From contig CAWIKL010000001.1 of assembly GCA_963836665.1 (NCBI GenBank), positions 3,534,001-3,598,000 on the forward strand: DNA of 64,000 nt, written 5' to 3'. Below, piece by piece: positions 8,556 to 17,866 of this stretch. A model generated the notes under the pieces. It ran no database searches. It was not told where the DNA came from and worked only from the letters and a program-made list of their open reading frames with translations. The DNA is from JAICSD01 sp963836665 (lineage in GTDB: Bacteria > Acidobacteriota > Vicinamibacteria > Vicinamibacterales > 2-12-FULL-66-21). The stretch's first letter is position 1; each line of letters begins with the position of its first letter. A program made the translations under genes and the position numbers.

Positions 8556-10136
8556 GTGAGTCCCCGGCGCTACCGCGTCGCCCTTGCAGCAATCGCGGCG
8601 CTCTGGCTGATCCTCCGCCTGCTGTTCTGGAACGGCTACTACACCGAAGACGCACCCGGCTACGTGACCGACGCCGTCTACGCGGCCGTCGGCAACTACC
8701 ACGCGCGCAACGACGTCAACGGCCTCAACGTCGGCACCTACCTGCCGGTCGCGGTGCCAATCCGGGTTCTTGGCAAGTCCGAAGCCGCCCTCTGCATCTG
8801 GCCGCTCGCCTGTTCCCTGCTCGGTCTTCTCTCGATCGCTGCCGCCGCGCGCGTTTTCTTCGGACCGGCGTGCGCTCTGCTCGCAGCGTTTCTCTACGCC
8901 ACCTACCCAGGCGACCTGTTCTTCTCCACCGTCGTCATGCCGGACGCCATCCAGGCGGGATGGCTGACCTTTTCAATCTTCCTAATCGTGCTGGCGTCGC
9001 AGAAGACAGCGAGCCGCCTGTTGATCCTGACGGCGGCCGGCACGGCGATGGGTGTGTGTCACCTGGTCAGAGCCAACGATGTGCAGTTGCTCCCGGTCGG
9101 CGTCTTCGCCGCGTGTGGCGCGGCGGGATTGGCCGGAGGCCGCTGGCGCGAAGCTGTGAGAGACGCGCTCGCATACCTCTCCGGATGGACGAGCGTGATC
9201 GTTGCAGAAGGGATCGCCTACCTGCTAACGACCGGCGACTTCCTTCACCGTGTTCACGTCGTCTTACAGCACTACGGCACGATGGACTCGATCGCCCGCG
9301 CCGGTCTCAACGTGGATCCACGCACGATCCCGTTCAGCCTGTTCGCGCCGGCATCGTGGTGGCTGTACGGGGGATGGGGGCAATTGAACCCGGACCAGGC
9401 CTATCACGGCCTCCTCTTCTGCTGGTCGGCGCTCTTGCTGGCTGCCGGTCTCGCGATCGCGTTGACGGTGGCGCAACTCGATCGGCGAATAGTGGCAGGG
9501 TTCTGGCTGGGAGCGGCGTGGCTGCTGTGGCCGGTCTTGTATCACCAGTTCGGATCGCAGAGCCTCACGCAGTTCGTGCCGATGCACCGGCTGTCGCGTC
9601 ATCTCGTCGTCTACGCACCGGGAGCGATATTCGCCGCCACCGGTGGGGTCGCTCTTCTCGTCGACGCCATCGGCAACGCGCGCGTGCCGAGGCTGAAAAC
9701 AGCGGCCCTGTTGTGTGCCGGCGCGGCCATGCTCGTGCACCTGTCCTTCAACCTGCAGGGAGAGCGGATCGCCTACGTCGCCTATCACCACATCAAGGAT
9801 ACCTACGTCAGGATTCGCCAACGTCTGCCCGCCGACACCCGCACGATCGCGGCAGACCCGGGCGACTTGGGCTTCCTGGACTTCTGGATGAATCCGCTGG
9901 GGCTCGAACGCGTGAAGATGGTGCCGTTCGCCGCTTACGACCGGTGCAGCCAGATGCAAGACGGCGTCGTCATCACAGAGTCAAATCCCGGCTGGTCCGG
10001 CGGCGCGCCGATCATCGTCGATACCGTGCGCCGGCTCCCCTGTTTGACCGCTCCGCCACCGACGTGGCAACTGTTGTACGGTGGATATCCAGAGAAGGTG
10101 TTCCTGATCCAGGGCGGACATGGCAGCAGCAACTGA
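8556..10136 (+). CDS. second GT39-type membrane glycosyltransferase
   Basis: 526 residues from GTG 8556. Multiple membrane helices begin at once (ALAAIAALWLILRLLFW), followed by the acidic loop GYYTEDAPGY (about residues 28-37), the position of the catalytic Asp/Glu in GT-C enzymes of the PMT/ArnT class. Helices continue to about residue 420 and a soluble tail ends the protein. It probably uses a polyprenyl-phosphate sugar outside the membrane; the acceptor is unknown. The 3' end overlaps the next gene by 17 bp, linking it to the FHA/phosphatase/kinase run. It is weakly similar in layout to the enzyme at 5048. Confidence 0.65.
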   Translation: MSPRRYRVALAAIAALWLILRLLFWNGYYTEDAPGYVTDAVYAAVGNYHARNDVNGLNVGTYLPVAVPIRVLGKSEAALCIWPLACSLLGLLSIAAAARVFFGPACALLAAFLYATYPGDLFFSTVVMPDAIQAGWLTFSIFLIVLASQKTASRLLILTAAGTAMGVCHLVRANDVQLLPVGVFAACGAAGLAGGRWREAVRDALAYLSGWTSVIVAEGIAYLLTTGDFLHRVHVVLQHYGTMDSIARAGLNVDPRTIPFSLFAPASWWLYGGWGQLNPDQAYHGLLFCWSALLLAAGLAIALTVAQLDRRIVAGFWLGAAWLLWPVLYHQFGSQSLTQFVPMHRLSRHLVVYAPGAIFAATGGVALLVDAIGNARVPRLKTAALLCAGAAMLVHLSFNLQGERIAYVAYHHIKDTYVRIRQRLPADTRTIAADPGDLGFLDFWMNPLGLERVKMVPFAAYDRCSQMQDGVVITESNPGWSGGAPIIVDTVRRLPCLTAPPPTWQLLYGGYPEKVFLIQGGHGSSN

Positions 10137-11643
10137 GCGGACCCGCGGCGTTGTCGTACGCCTCCCCGACGGGCGATCGCTCCGCTTGTCGGCGCCGTTC
10201 CACATCGGACGGGACGCCACCTGCGAGGTGGTCGTCGCCGAGAACCAGGTCAGCCGCCGCCACGCGCTGGTGTCGCCCGAACACGGGCAGTGGGTCATCC
10301 GCGACCTGCAGAGCAGCAACGGGTTGTTCGTCGACGAGAAGCGCGTCGAATCCGCGCCGATTGCGCGCGACGTGACCGTGCGGCTCGGTGTCGACGGCCC
10401 GGTTCTGCGGATCGCGCCCGGGGACGCAGCGTTTTCGCAGACCTCAGCCGCGCCGTACCGGCAGACCTCAGCCGCACCGAACTTGCAGCCTTCTGCCGTG
10501 CCGCCACCGCTGTCCTCGGCCACGGCTGGCCCGCAGCCCGAGTCCGGCGAGTCGGTCGATGAGTACGCGCAGCGGTACTTCGGATCGTCCGACAACGATT
10601 CAGCGGTCGGCGACCGGACGCAGATGATTCGCAAGGCGTTTCACAAGGTGCAGCAGCAGCAGCGGCGGCGGACGAGAGCCACGATCGCGGTGCTCGCGCT
10701 CGTCGTCATCACCGTCGCCGCGTACGCGGCCTACGAACGTCGCCTCGTGGCCGAGCACTCGCGGGACGCGGAAGAGTGGTACTACGAAATGAAGGAGATC
10801 GACGTGCGCGTCGCCATGCTCGAGCAGCAGGCCGCGGCGTCCGGACACGCGCTTGGCGCGCAGGACATGGCGGGCATCGCGCAGGATCGGCAGAAGAAGG
10901 AGAAGAACTACGACGAAGTCGTGGCGAAGCTCTACGATCGCAAACTCAACGAAAAGGATCGCCTGATTCTCAAGATCACGCGGCTCTTCGGCGAGTGCGA
11001 GGTCGCGGCGCCGCCCGGTTACCTCAAGGAGGTCCACCGCTACATCGACATGTGGCAGCGAACGAGCCGCTTCGAACGCGCGGTGAAGCTGTCCCAGGAG
11101 CGCGGCTACACTCCGCGAATCGCCAATGCATTCCGCGCGCAGAATCTGCCGGTGCAGTACTACTACCTGGCGATGCAGGAGAGCGATTTCAACGCGTTCA
11201 CCCATGGGGAGCCGACGCGCTGGGGCATCGCGAAAGGGATGTGGCAGTTCATCCCTGAGACGGCGCAGACCTACGGCCTGCACGTCGGCCCGCTGAAAGG
11301 CGTCGGGGGATTCGATCCGGCCGACGATCGATTCAACTGGATGAAGGCAACGGACGCGGCCGCGAAGTACATCAAGACCATCTACGCGACCGATGCGCAG
11401 GCGTCCGGATTGCTGGTCATCGCGTCTTACAACTGGGGGGAGAACCGGATCATCGACCGGCTGCGGACGATGCCCGCGGATCCGCGGCAGCGAAACTTCT
11501 GGCGCTTGCTCGCAGCACACGAGGTGCCCGAGCAGACCTATAACTACGTCTTCTCCATCGTCTCGGCAGCCGTCATCGGCGAAAACCCTCGGCTGTTTGG
11601 AATCAATCTCGACAACCCGTTGAAGGCGTTCGAAACACAGTAG
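10120..11643 (+). CDS. FHA domain - membrane helix - lytic transglycosylase (MltD-like) fusion
   Basis: 507 residues. Residues 12-85 are an FHA domain (FHIGRD, VSRRHALVS, DLQSSNGLFV), which binds phosphothreonine peptides. A Pro/Ser linker and a basic stretch precede a membrane helix at about 186-206. The outer part is a coiled segment and then a soluble lytic transglycosylase domain: QESDFNAF with the catalytic Glu at 354, GIAKGMWQFIPETAQTYGL, and ASYNWGENRI. So a cytosolic phosphopeptide sensor is joined to a periplasmic enzyme that cuts glycan strands. The PP2C phosphatase and Ser/Thr kinase just downstream are the obvious partners. It starts inside the previous gene. Confidence 0.8.
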   Translation: MAAATERTRGVVVRLPDGRSLRLSAPFHIGRDATCEVVVAENQVSRRHALVSPEHGQWVIRDLQSSNGLFVDEKRVESAPIARDVTVRLGVDGPVLRIAPGDAAFSQTSAAPYRQTSAAPNLQPSAVPPPLSSATAGPQPESGESVDEYAQRYFGSSDNDSAVGDRTQMIRKAFHKVQQQQRRRTRATIAVLALVVITVAAYAAYERRLVAEHSRDAEEWYYEMKEIDVRVAMLEQQAAASGHALGAQDMAGIAQDRQKKEKNYDEVVAKLYDRKLNEKDRLILKITRLFGECEVAAPPGYLKEVHRYIDMWQRTSRFERAVKLSQERGYTPRIANAFRAQNLPVQYYYLAMQESDFNAFTHGEPTRWGIAKGMWQFIPETAQTYGLHVGPLKGVGGFDPADDRFNWMKATDAAAKYIKTIYATDAQASGLLVIASYNWGENRIIDRLRTMPADPRQRNFWRLLAAHEVPEQTYNYVFSIVSAAVIGENPRLFGINLDNPLKAFETQ

Positions 11644-11654
11644 GGGATGTCGCC

Positions 11655-12182
11655 ATGGCCGAGTCGCACGAGGTCGATTTCGCCGCCATCGTGGGTGGGT
11701 TGCGCCTGGCGGTCTTCGTCTTCCAGCGCACGAGAATCCGTTACCAGAACGAGGCCGCCGTGCGCCTGTGCGCCAGGATGCGCAAGGAATTCCAGGCCGA
11801 CCTCGTCGTCATGCTGCGCGATCACCTGCTTCGCATCACCGACATGCAGCCGGGAGATACCCCTTCTCCCGCGGTGACGCTGCTCACCGACGCGCGCGGA
11901 GAACCGCTCTACGTCCACGCGATGCCGATCGGCTCGGGGACGGACCCCCAGATGGCGGTCTGCGTCCGGGAGCTCGGTATCGAGCGGGAAGCGTTTGCCC
12001 GTCGCTACGGGCTCTCGCCCCGCGAAGCAGAAGTGGCCGAGCTGGTCCTTCGCGGCTATACCAACCCTGTCATCGCCTTGACACTCGGGATCGCGGCCAC
12101 CACCACCAAGCGCCATCTGACGAAGATTTTCGACAAAATCGGCGTGGATTCCCGCACCCAGCTCGTCAGCCGGCTGGCGTAA
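11655..12182 (+). CDS. LuxR-type HTH transcriptional regulator
   Basis: 175 residues. The C-terminal ~60 residues are a LuxR/FixJ helix-turn-helix: YGLSPREAEVAELVLRGYTN, then TTTKRHLTKIFDKIGV. The N-terminal ~110 residues look like a degenerate PAS-type sensor domain (IVGGLRLAVFVFQRTRIRYQN) with no receiver aspartate. It begins 11 bp after the FHA-transglycosylase stop, so it is probably in the same transcript and may regulate this signalling operon. The ligand is unknown. Confidence 0.75.
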   Translation: MAESHEVDFAAIVGGLRLAVFVFQRTRIRYQNEAAVRLCARMRKEFQADLVVMLRDHLLRITDMQPGDTPSPAVTLLTDARGEPLYVHAMPIGSGTDPQMAVCVRELGIEREAFARRYGLSPREAEVAELVLRGYTNPVIALTLGIAATTTKRHLTKIFDKIGVDSRTQLVSRLA

Positions 12183-12190
12183 AGGGGAGC

Positions 12191-12273
12191 GATGGACGAT
12201 GGGCGAGGGACGATAGACGGTCGCCTCCTCGCCCATCGTCTCGTCCATCGTTCATCGCCCATCGCCCATCGCC
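12191..12273. repeat. CCCATCG/TCCATCG heptamer cluster with inverted repeat
   Basis: A run of imperfect heptamers (CCCATCG, TCCATCG, TTCATCG) occupies the gap between the LuxR and PP2C genes. GACGATGGGCGAGG (about 12196-12209) pairs with CCTCGCCCATCGTC (about 12217-12230), giving a 14-bp stem. A similar cluster is at 27487-27540. Confidence 0.65.
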
Positions 12274-12352
12274 CCCCGCAGTACCGACTAAAGTAGCATT
12301 GGAAGCTGCAACCTCAGCTTACTAGGATCCGTCAATCGCCGAAGGAGAACGC

Positions 12353-13126
12353 GTGATCGATGCCCATGGCGCAAGTGACCCCGGACCGGTCCGGAAGACC
12401 AACGAGGATAGCTTTTTCAGCGATCCGGCTGTTCAGTTGTTCATCGTCGCGGACGGACTCGGTGGACATGCCGCCGGCGAGGTCGCCTCAAAACTCGCGG
12501 TCGAGACCATCGCCTCGTTCGTCCGCCGGAACGACGAGGACGGGGAACTCTCGTGGCCGTACGGCATCGATCCGGGTCTTTCGTTCCCGGGCAACCTGCT
12601 GCGCACCGCGATACACCTCGCGAACCGGCGCGTCTTCCGTGCGGCTGAGCGAGACGATGAGTACACCGGGATGGCAACGACGGTCGTGGCCGCGCTGATC
12701 TCCGGCTCGCGACTCGCGGTCGCGAGCGCCGGCGACAGCCGCATGTACATGTACGCGGGCGGGCGCCTGACGCAGCTCACGCGCGACGACACCTGGGCGG
12801 CGACGATCATTGCGACGCAGGGACAACCGAGCCACCCGGGGAGCGCCTCGACGCGCTCTATGAAACACGTGCTCACCAACGTCATCGGCGCGCGCGATCA
12901 GGCCGACGTGCACATGACCGAGTTCGACCTTACCGGCGGCGAGAGGTTCCTCCTCTGTTCCGACGGCCTGCACGGCATGCTCGAGGACGGCGCGCTCGCC
13001 GAGATGCTGAGCGACGGCGGCACGCCGGCCGAGATCGTGCCACGCATGATCGAAGCCGCGCTGGCCAAGGGCGGCAAGGACAACGTCACCGCGCTGCTGG
13101 TGCACTACACCGGGGCACAACCGTGA
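12353..13126 (+). CDS. PP2C-family protein serine/threonine phosphatase
   Basis: 257 residues. All main PPM/PP2C motifs are visible in order: DPGPVRKTNEDS, VADGLGGHAAGE (metal-binding Asp), TTVVAALISG, ASAGDSRMYMY, LLCSDGLHGML and GGKDNVTALLV. It removes phosphate from Ser/Thr residues using two metal ions and should counteract the kinase encoded next, with which it overlaps by 4 bp (GTGA). The GTG start is preceded by a strong site, GAAGGAGAA. It is soluble, with no membrane helix. The pairing phosphatase-kinase-FHA matches the PppA-PpkA-Fha circuits known from secretion loci. Confidence 0.9.
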   Translation: MIDAHGASDPGPVRKTNEDSFFSDPAVQLFIVADGLGGHAAGEVASKLAVETIASFVRRNDEDGELSWPYGIDPGLSFPGNLLRTAIHLANRRVFRAAERDDEYTGMATTVVAALISGSRLAVASAGDSRMYMYAGGRLTQLTRDDTWAATIIATQGQPSHPGSASTRSMKHVLTNVIGARDQADVHMTEFDLTGGERFLLCSDGLHGMLEDGALAEMLSDGGTPAEIVPRMIEAALAKGGKDNVTALLVHYTGAQP

Positions 13127-15627
13127 ACTCTTCTTCCGACAAGACCGTCGCCGGTCCCCGACTGCCGCGCACGATCGGCCGCTATGAGATCACCGGCCGT
13201 CTCGGCAAGGGCGCGATGGGGGTGGTCTACAGCGCCCGCGACGCGATGATGGAACGCTCGGTCGCGATCAAGGTCATGATGGCGGATCTCGAGGACGATC
13301 CGGAGACCAGTTCGCGCTTCTACCGCGAGGCGCGTTCGGCCGGGCAGTTGATGCACCCCAACATCATCACGATCTTCGACATGGGGCAGGAAAACGGCCG
13401 CCCCTACATCGTGATGGAGTTCCTCGACGGGGAGACGCTGAACAAGTACATCACGCGCCCCGAAGCAGCCGACGTAGAGATCAAGATCGAACTGATGATC
13501 CAGATCTGCCAGGGGCTGCACGCGGCGCACAGCAACGGCATCTTCCACCGCGACATCAAGCCGGGCAACCTGCTGGTGCGCTCGAACGGAGATCTGAAGA
13601 TCGTCGACTTCGGCATCGCGCGGCTCGCCTCGTCGAGCATGACCGCGTCGGGCCTGATCATGGGCACGCCCGATTACATGTCGCCCGAGCAGGCGCGCGG
13701 GCAGGACATCGACCAGCGATCCGACATCTTCTCCGCCGGCGCGGTCTTCTACTTCATCCTGACCGGGCGGAAGCCCTTCGCGGCACCGGATCTCGCGGCG
13801 GTCCTGCTCAAGGTCCAGACGGAAGAGCCGCTGCCGATCCGCGACAGCGAAGCGCCGCTCACGCTCGCCAAGATCGTGATGAAGGCGCTGGCGAAAAATC
13901 CCGCGGATCGGTATCACACCTGCGGCCGGATGGTCGCCGAACTCGAGCATCTCAAGCGCGACCTGACCTCGGAATCGCTGCAGCAACTCGACGAGGCGGG
14001 AACGCGTCTGACCGCGCTCGAGGCGCTCGCCGCCGAGCGCCGCAGCCTGATCGAAAAACTGAGCCTCCACCCGGCTCCGCCCGACCTCGACGCGACGCGG
14101 CTTTCCTTGGTCGAACGGCATGCCGCGGTGACCGAACCCATCCGTCGCACGGTCGTCGCCGAGCTGCTCGGCGCTGTCGCCGCGTTCGAGGAGCCGATCC
14201 TCGCCGAGATGACGCGGCTGCGCGGCGCGGCGAAGGCCTTCGACGAGGGCATGCAGGCGGCGTCCGCCGGACGCACCCGCGACGCGGTCGTGCATCTCGA
14301 AGAAGCGCTCCGGATCGAACCGGCATCGACGCGCGTGTCGGCGGAAGTCGACCGCTGCCGCAGCATGGTGGCGGAGCAACGATCCATGTCGGATCGCGCG
14401 GCCGCGCTGCTCGACGAAGCGCGCAAGGCCGTCGCGGCGCGGCAGTGGCAGGTCGTCGTCGGGTTCTGCGACGACGCGCTCGAGCTCGACCCGGGCGCCC
14501 GCGAAGCGGTGACGCTCAGAGACAAAGCCCGCGCCGCCATCGTCGAAGAAGACAAGCAGCGCCGGCAGGACGCCGAGCGTGCGCTGCAGCGTGCCGAGGC
14601 GCATCGACTGACCGGACGGTTTTCGGAGGCTGCGCTCGAGATCACGCGCGCGCGCGAAGCGGATCCGAGCGGCGTGAACGCGGATGCCGCGGAAGCCAAG
14701 CTCAAGGCCTCGATGGCGGAGGTCGAGCGGAACGCGGAGGTCCGTCGCCAGGTGGCAGAGGCGATCGCCGCCGCCCGACGGCAATTCGCCGCCGGGCAGC
14801 GCGATGCGGCGATTGCCGCGCTGCAGGCCTTCCACGCGGCGACGCCGGAAGCGGCGGCCGCGGCGGAAATCAGCCAGATGCAAGCGGAAGCGCGCCGCAT
14901 CGCCCTCGCGGAACAGCGGGCGGCGGAAGCCGCCGCGCTCGCCGACCAGGCAGAGAGCGCGCTGAAGGCCGGCGACCCCCAGCGCGCCCTCGATCTCGGG
15001 ACGCGCGCGCTGGCCATCGATCCGGCGCACGTGGTCGCGCGCAAGGTCTCCGGGCTTGCCGGCGGCGAGCTCAAACAGCGCGCCGAAGCGCAGGCGCGCG
15101 CCGCGGCGGCCGGACGCAACCTCGAGGAAGCACGGCAGCAGCTCGCGCGCGGCAAGTTTCAGAAGGCCCGCTCGCTCGTCTCGGCCGCCGCCGATCTCGA
15201 TCCGCAGAACCCGCAGCACAAGGCGGTGCTGGCGAAGATTCAGGAAGAAGAGGCACGAGCCGAGGCGGAAGCGGAGCGGCAGCGCGTCGTCAAGCAGCGG
15301 GCAAAGGCGGTGGCGCCCATCCTCGATCGCGCCCGCTCCGCCGAGGCCCAGGGCGACATGGAGCGCGCGGTGTGGATGGCGGAGAACGCACTGGCGCTCG
15401 ACCTCGAGTGCGCCGAGGCGCGTGAGATCCTCAAGCGCGCGCAGGCGCGTATCGCCGCCAACCCGAAGCTGGCCGACGAAACCGTCGATCTTCCCGGTGA
15501 GACCGGGCACGGCTACGACCCCGACGACACGGCCTCGCTCAGCAGGCCGACGGGACTGTGGGACCGGCTCGCAACAAAGTTGCGACTCTGGAGATCGCCT
15601 GATGATTCCAAAGGGCGTGCGACGTGA
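13123..15627 (+). CDS. Ser/Thr protein kinase with long TPR/coiled-coil tail
   Basis: 834 residues. The kinase domain (about 20-280) has the glycine loop LGKGAMGVVY, Lys50 in VAIKVM, the catalytic loop HRDIKPGN (Asp144), DFG, and GTPDYMSPEQ, so it should be active. The remaining ~550 residues are Ala/Glu/Arg-rich helical repeats with TPR-like spacing and coiled-coil character; no membrane helix is visible, so it appears cytosolic. The start is a GTG overlapping the phosphatase stop, and its end overlaps the FHA gene by 4 bp, implying strict co-expression of phosphatase, kinase and FHA reader. Confidence 0.9.
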   Translation: MNSSSDKTVAGPRLPRTIGRYEITGRLGKGAMGVVYSARDAMMERSVAIKVMMADLEDDPETSSRFYREARSAGQLMHPNIITIFDMGQENGRPYIVMEFLDGETLNKYITRPEAADVEIKIELMIQICQGLHAAHSNGIFHRDIKPGNLLVRSNGDLKIVDFGIARLASSSMTASGLIMGTPDYMSPEQARGQDIDQRSDIFSAGAVFYFILTGRKPFAAPDLAAVLLKVQTEEPLPIRDSEAPLTLAKIVMKALAKNPADRYHTCGRMVAELEHLKRDLTSESLQQLDEAGTRLTALEALAAERRSLIEKLSLHPAPPDLDATRLSLVERHAAVTEPIRRTVVAELLGAVAAFEEPILAEMTRLRGAAKAFDEGMQAASAGRTRDAVVHLEEALRIEPASTRVSAEVDRCRSMVAEQRSMSDRAAALLDEARKAVAARQWQVVVGFCDDALELDPGAREAVTLRDKARAAIVEEDKQRRQDAERALQRAEAHRLTGRFSEAALEITRAREADPSGVNADAAEAKLKASMAEVERNAEVRRQVAEAIAAARRQFAAGQRDAAIAALQAFHAATPEAAAAAEISQMQAEARRIALAEQRAAEAAALADQAESALKAGDPQRALDLGTRALAIDPAHVVARKVSGLAGGELKQRAEAQARAAAAGRNLEEARQQLARGKFQKARSLVSAAADLDPQNPQHKAVLAKIQEEEARAEAEAERQRVVKQRAKAVAPILDRARSAEAQGDMERAVWMAENALALDLECAEAREILKRAQARIAANPKLADETVDLPGETGHGYDPDDTASLSRPTGLWDRLATKLRLWRSPDDSKGRAT

Positions 15628-17252
15628 CCAAACTGATTGTTTACCGCGGTGAAGCGCGCCACTCCGAAGTGCCGCTCACCGGCAAGACGATGACCATCGG
15701 CCGCAGCGCCGACAACGACGTCGTGCTCGAAGATCCCGGCAAGGGTGTCTCGCGCGCGCATGCCGAACTGCGGGCCGAAGGAAACAAGTACCGCCTGGTG
15801 GATCTCAACAGCCAGAACGGGATCTGGGTCTCCGGCGCGCGCGTACCCTCGGTGCTGCTCACACCCGGCGTGGTTGCCGCGATGGGCCCGTATCGCGTCG
15901 CGATTGACGCCGCCTCGCCGCTGACACAGCCTTTCACGCCCATCAAGGAACCGCTCCCGGACACCGGCACGGAGTTGCTCAGCCGCGCCATCCTGACGCC
16001 CGCGGACGCGCCGGTAGCACCTGTGGCGCCGCCGCCGGCACCCGTGGCCGTCGTGGACGGCCCCGGCGCGCTTCTCGACAACACCGCCCCCGAGGCCGCC
16101 CCAGCGGCGCCGCCGCCCCCGAAGCCAGCGGTACCTTCAACCGCAAAGGCGCCAGCCAAGCCGGCGGCCAAGCCATCGGGAACCGCCACCGTGAGAAATC
16201 CGTCGGCCGCCACCAGCGGATCGGCGAAGGCGCTCGTCGGTCTCGTCGTCGCGATCCTGTTGATCGCTGCCTCTGGATTTGGTGCCTACAAGTTCGTTGA
16301 GCACCGGCGCGCCGCACGGCCGGTATGGGACGTGACGCTGGCAACGAACCTGGTGAACAGCGGGAAGTGTCAGGAAGCGCTCGACACGCAGATCAATCGC
16401 GCGCTGCAGGCGAACGCGAACGATCCTCAGGCGCTCAGTCTGAAGCAGAAGTGCGCCACGCCGCCGCCACCGCCGACATTGCCGCAAGTAGACGTTCCGC
16501 CGGTGAAGGATCCAAAGGTGGCGAACACGGAAAAACTGGATAGCGCGGAGACGTCGATCGCCGCCAACATCTGCCAGGCCGCCCTCGACCTCGTCAACGA
16601 AGTCCTGGCCCAGGAACCCACCGACGAACGCGCGACGGCGCTGGCCGCCAAGGCCAATACCTGCCTGAACCCGGCGCCGGCAACGACAACGGCTGGACGC
16701 GCCAGCGCGCCAGCAGAGCCGGCCAAGGTGCAGCCAGTGGACGGAATCGAGGTCAAGCCAGGAGAGACCAGGATCGTCTACACGGCACGCGTCACCGCGG
16801 TGAGGAAGCAGTACGACGACGCCGTCACGCAACTACAGGATCAGCATTTCACGGAAGCCATCAAGGCGTTCGACGCGTTGCTCGCGCAGGCGCCCGGATA
16901 CAAAGATGCGCCGCAGCAGCGCGCCGCCGCACAGAGTGCCCTGCGCAACGAAGCCGCGCGCGCCTACCAGAATGGCCAGGCCGCGGAAGGGCGGCAAGAC
17001 TGGAACGCCGCCATCCAGGGCTATCAGCGCGCGCGCGCGCTCGATGCCTCGCGGGATGTCAGCGCCGACGTCGCGCGCGTCGTCGATCTGAAAGCCAAGG
17101 CTGGCCAGGCCGCCTGCGCGAACGGCGACGCCGCCTTCATCCTCTCGCACAACAGCGACGCGGCAACGTCTTATCTGAAGGTTCTCGAACTGTTGCCGAC
17201 GAGCGACCCGTGCTACGCCAGGGCAAAACAGCGTCTGCAAATCATCCGTTGA
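15624..17252 (+). CDS. FHA domain - membrane helix - TPR protein
   Basis: 542 residues. The FHA domain is at about 20-90 (MTIGRSADNDVVL, GVSRAHAEL, DLNSQNGIWV). A Pro/Ala-rich linker precedes a membrane helix at about 200-222 (ALVGLVVAILLIAASGFGAYKF), and the rest is TPR-like helical repeats outside the cytosol with scattered Cys residues. It would read threonine phosphorylation by the upstream kinase and pass this to a periplasmic scaffold. It overlaps the kinase by 4 bp (GTGA) and the following gene's first ATG shares its stop (TGATG). Its domain order mirrors the FHA-transglycosylase at 10120 with the enzyme replaced by TPRs. Confidence 0.85.
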   Translation: MTKLIVYRGEARHSEVPLTGKTMTIGRSADNDVVLEDPGKGVSRAHAELRAEGNKYRLVDLNSQNGIWVSGARVPSVLLTPGVVAAMGPYRVAIDAASPLTQPFTPIKEPLPDTGTELLSRAILTPADAPVAPVAPPPAPVAVVDGPGALLDNTAPEAAPAAPPPPKPAVPSTAKAPAKPAAKPSGTATVRNPSAATSGSAKALVGLVVAILLIAASGFGAYKFVEHRRAARPVWDVTLATNLVNSGKCQEALDTQINRALQANANDPQALSLKQKCATPPPPPTLPQVDVPPVKDPKVANTEKLDSAETSIAANICQAALDLVNEVLAQEPTDERATALAAKANTCLNPAPATTTAGRASAPAEPAKVQPVDGIEVKPGETRIVYTARVTAVRKQYDDAVTQLQDQHFTEAIKAFDALLAQAPGYKDAPQQRAAAQSALRNEAARAYQNGQAAEGRQDWNAAIQGYQRARALDASRDVSADVARVVDLKAKAGQAACANGDAAFILSHNSDAATSYLKVLELLPTSDPCYARAKQRLQIIR

Positions 17253-17848
17253 TGACCGGGAGAACACAGATGGCGCAACGAACCGTCCGCGGCCTGATCA
17301 CGCTTCTCGCCTGCTTCACGATGGTTGCGGTCGCGGGCGCGCAGGACGCCAATCAGTGGTACGGCCGGATGGCGAACTCGAAGAACTTCGATCCCATGAC
17401 CTTCGCCAACACGTTTTCGATCGAGCTGCCGAAAGACTGGCAGCTCGTTCCGGGGCACACCGGCACGGTGTTGCTGGCGGCTGAGAAGACGAAGCGCTCG
17501 TCGGGCGCCGCGATTTCTCTGGAGTACATGAGCCTACAGGCGGCGTTCGATCCCTCGATCGTCGACGCGCTCGCGGCCTACGAGCTCAAGGACGTGCAGG
17601 CGCGCGAGCTGGGCGGCAGTACCTTCACGATGCAAGTGCTGAAGCAGGGCGCGCGGCCGGTCATCATCATTCAATACGACCGTCCGAGCCTGTCCGGCGG
17701 CAAGGACCACATCGTCCAGGTACTCGATCCCGGCGGGGACGACGATGTACCACCTGGTCTGCATCGCGCCAGGCGATCAAGTGACCAAGTGGCGGCCTGC
17801 GTTCGCACACGTGGCGGCGTCGTTCACGACCATCAAGTCAGGCTCGTA
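17252..17848 (+). CDS. exported hypothetical protein, frameshifted near its end
   Basis: The ATG at 17252 (or the better-placed 17270) gives a signal peptide ending AVAGAQ, then a domain with NTFSIELPKDWQLVPG and AISLEYMSLQAAFDPS. At about 17720 the frame breaks: HIVQ continues in another frame as YSIPAGTTMYHLVCIAPGDQ and ends KSGS at 17848. Before the break the frame is clearly coding; after it the same frame only reads antisense of the SDR gene. The joined protein is about 197 aa, last in the phospho-signalling operon. A PsbP/MOG1-like fold is possible but unproven. Confidence 0.6.
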
Positions 17849-17866
17849 GCCCGTACTTGCGGCGAC

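Noticed and set aside
13105..15510. 801-codon open frame on the minus strand
   Set aside because: It is antisense to the Ser/Thr kinase, whose motifs are intact; high GC leaves the opposite frame open.
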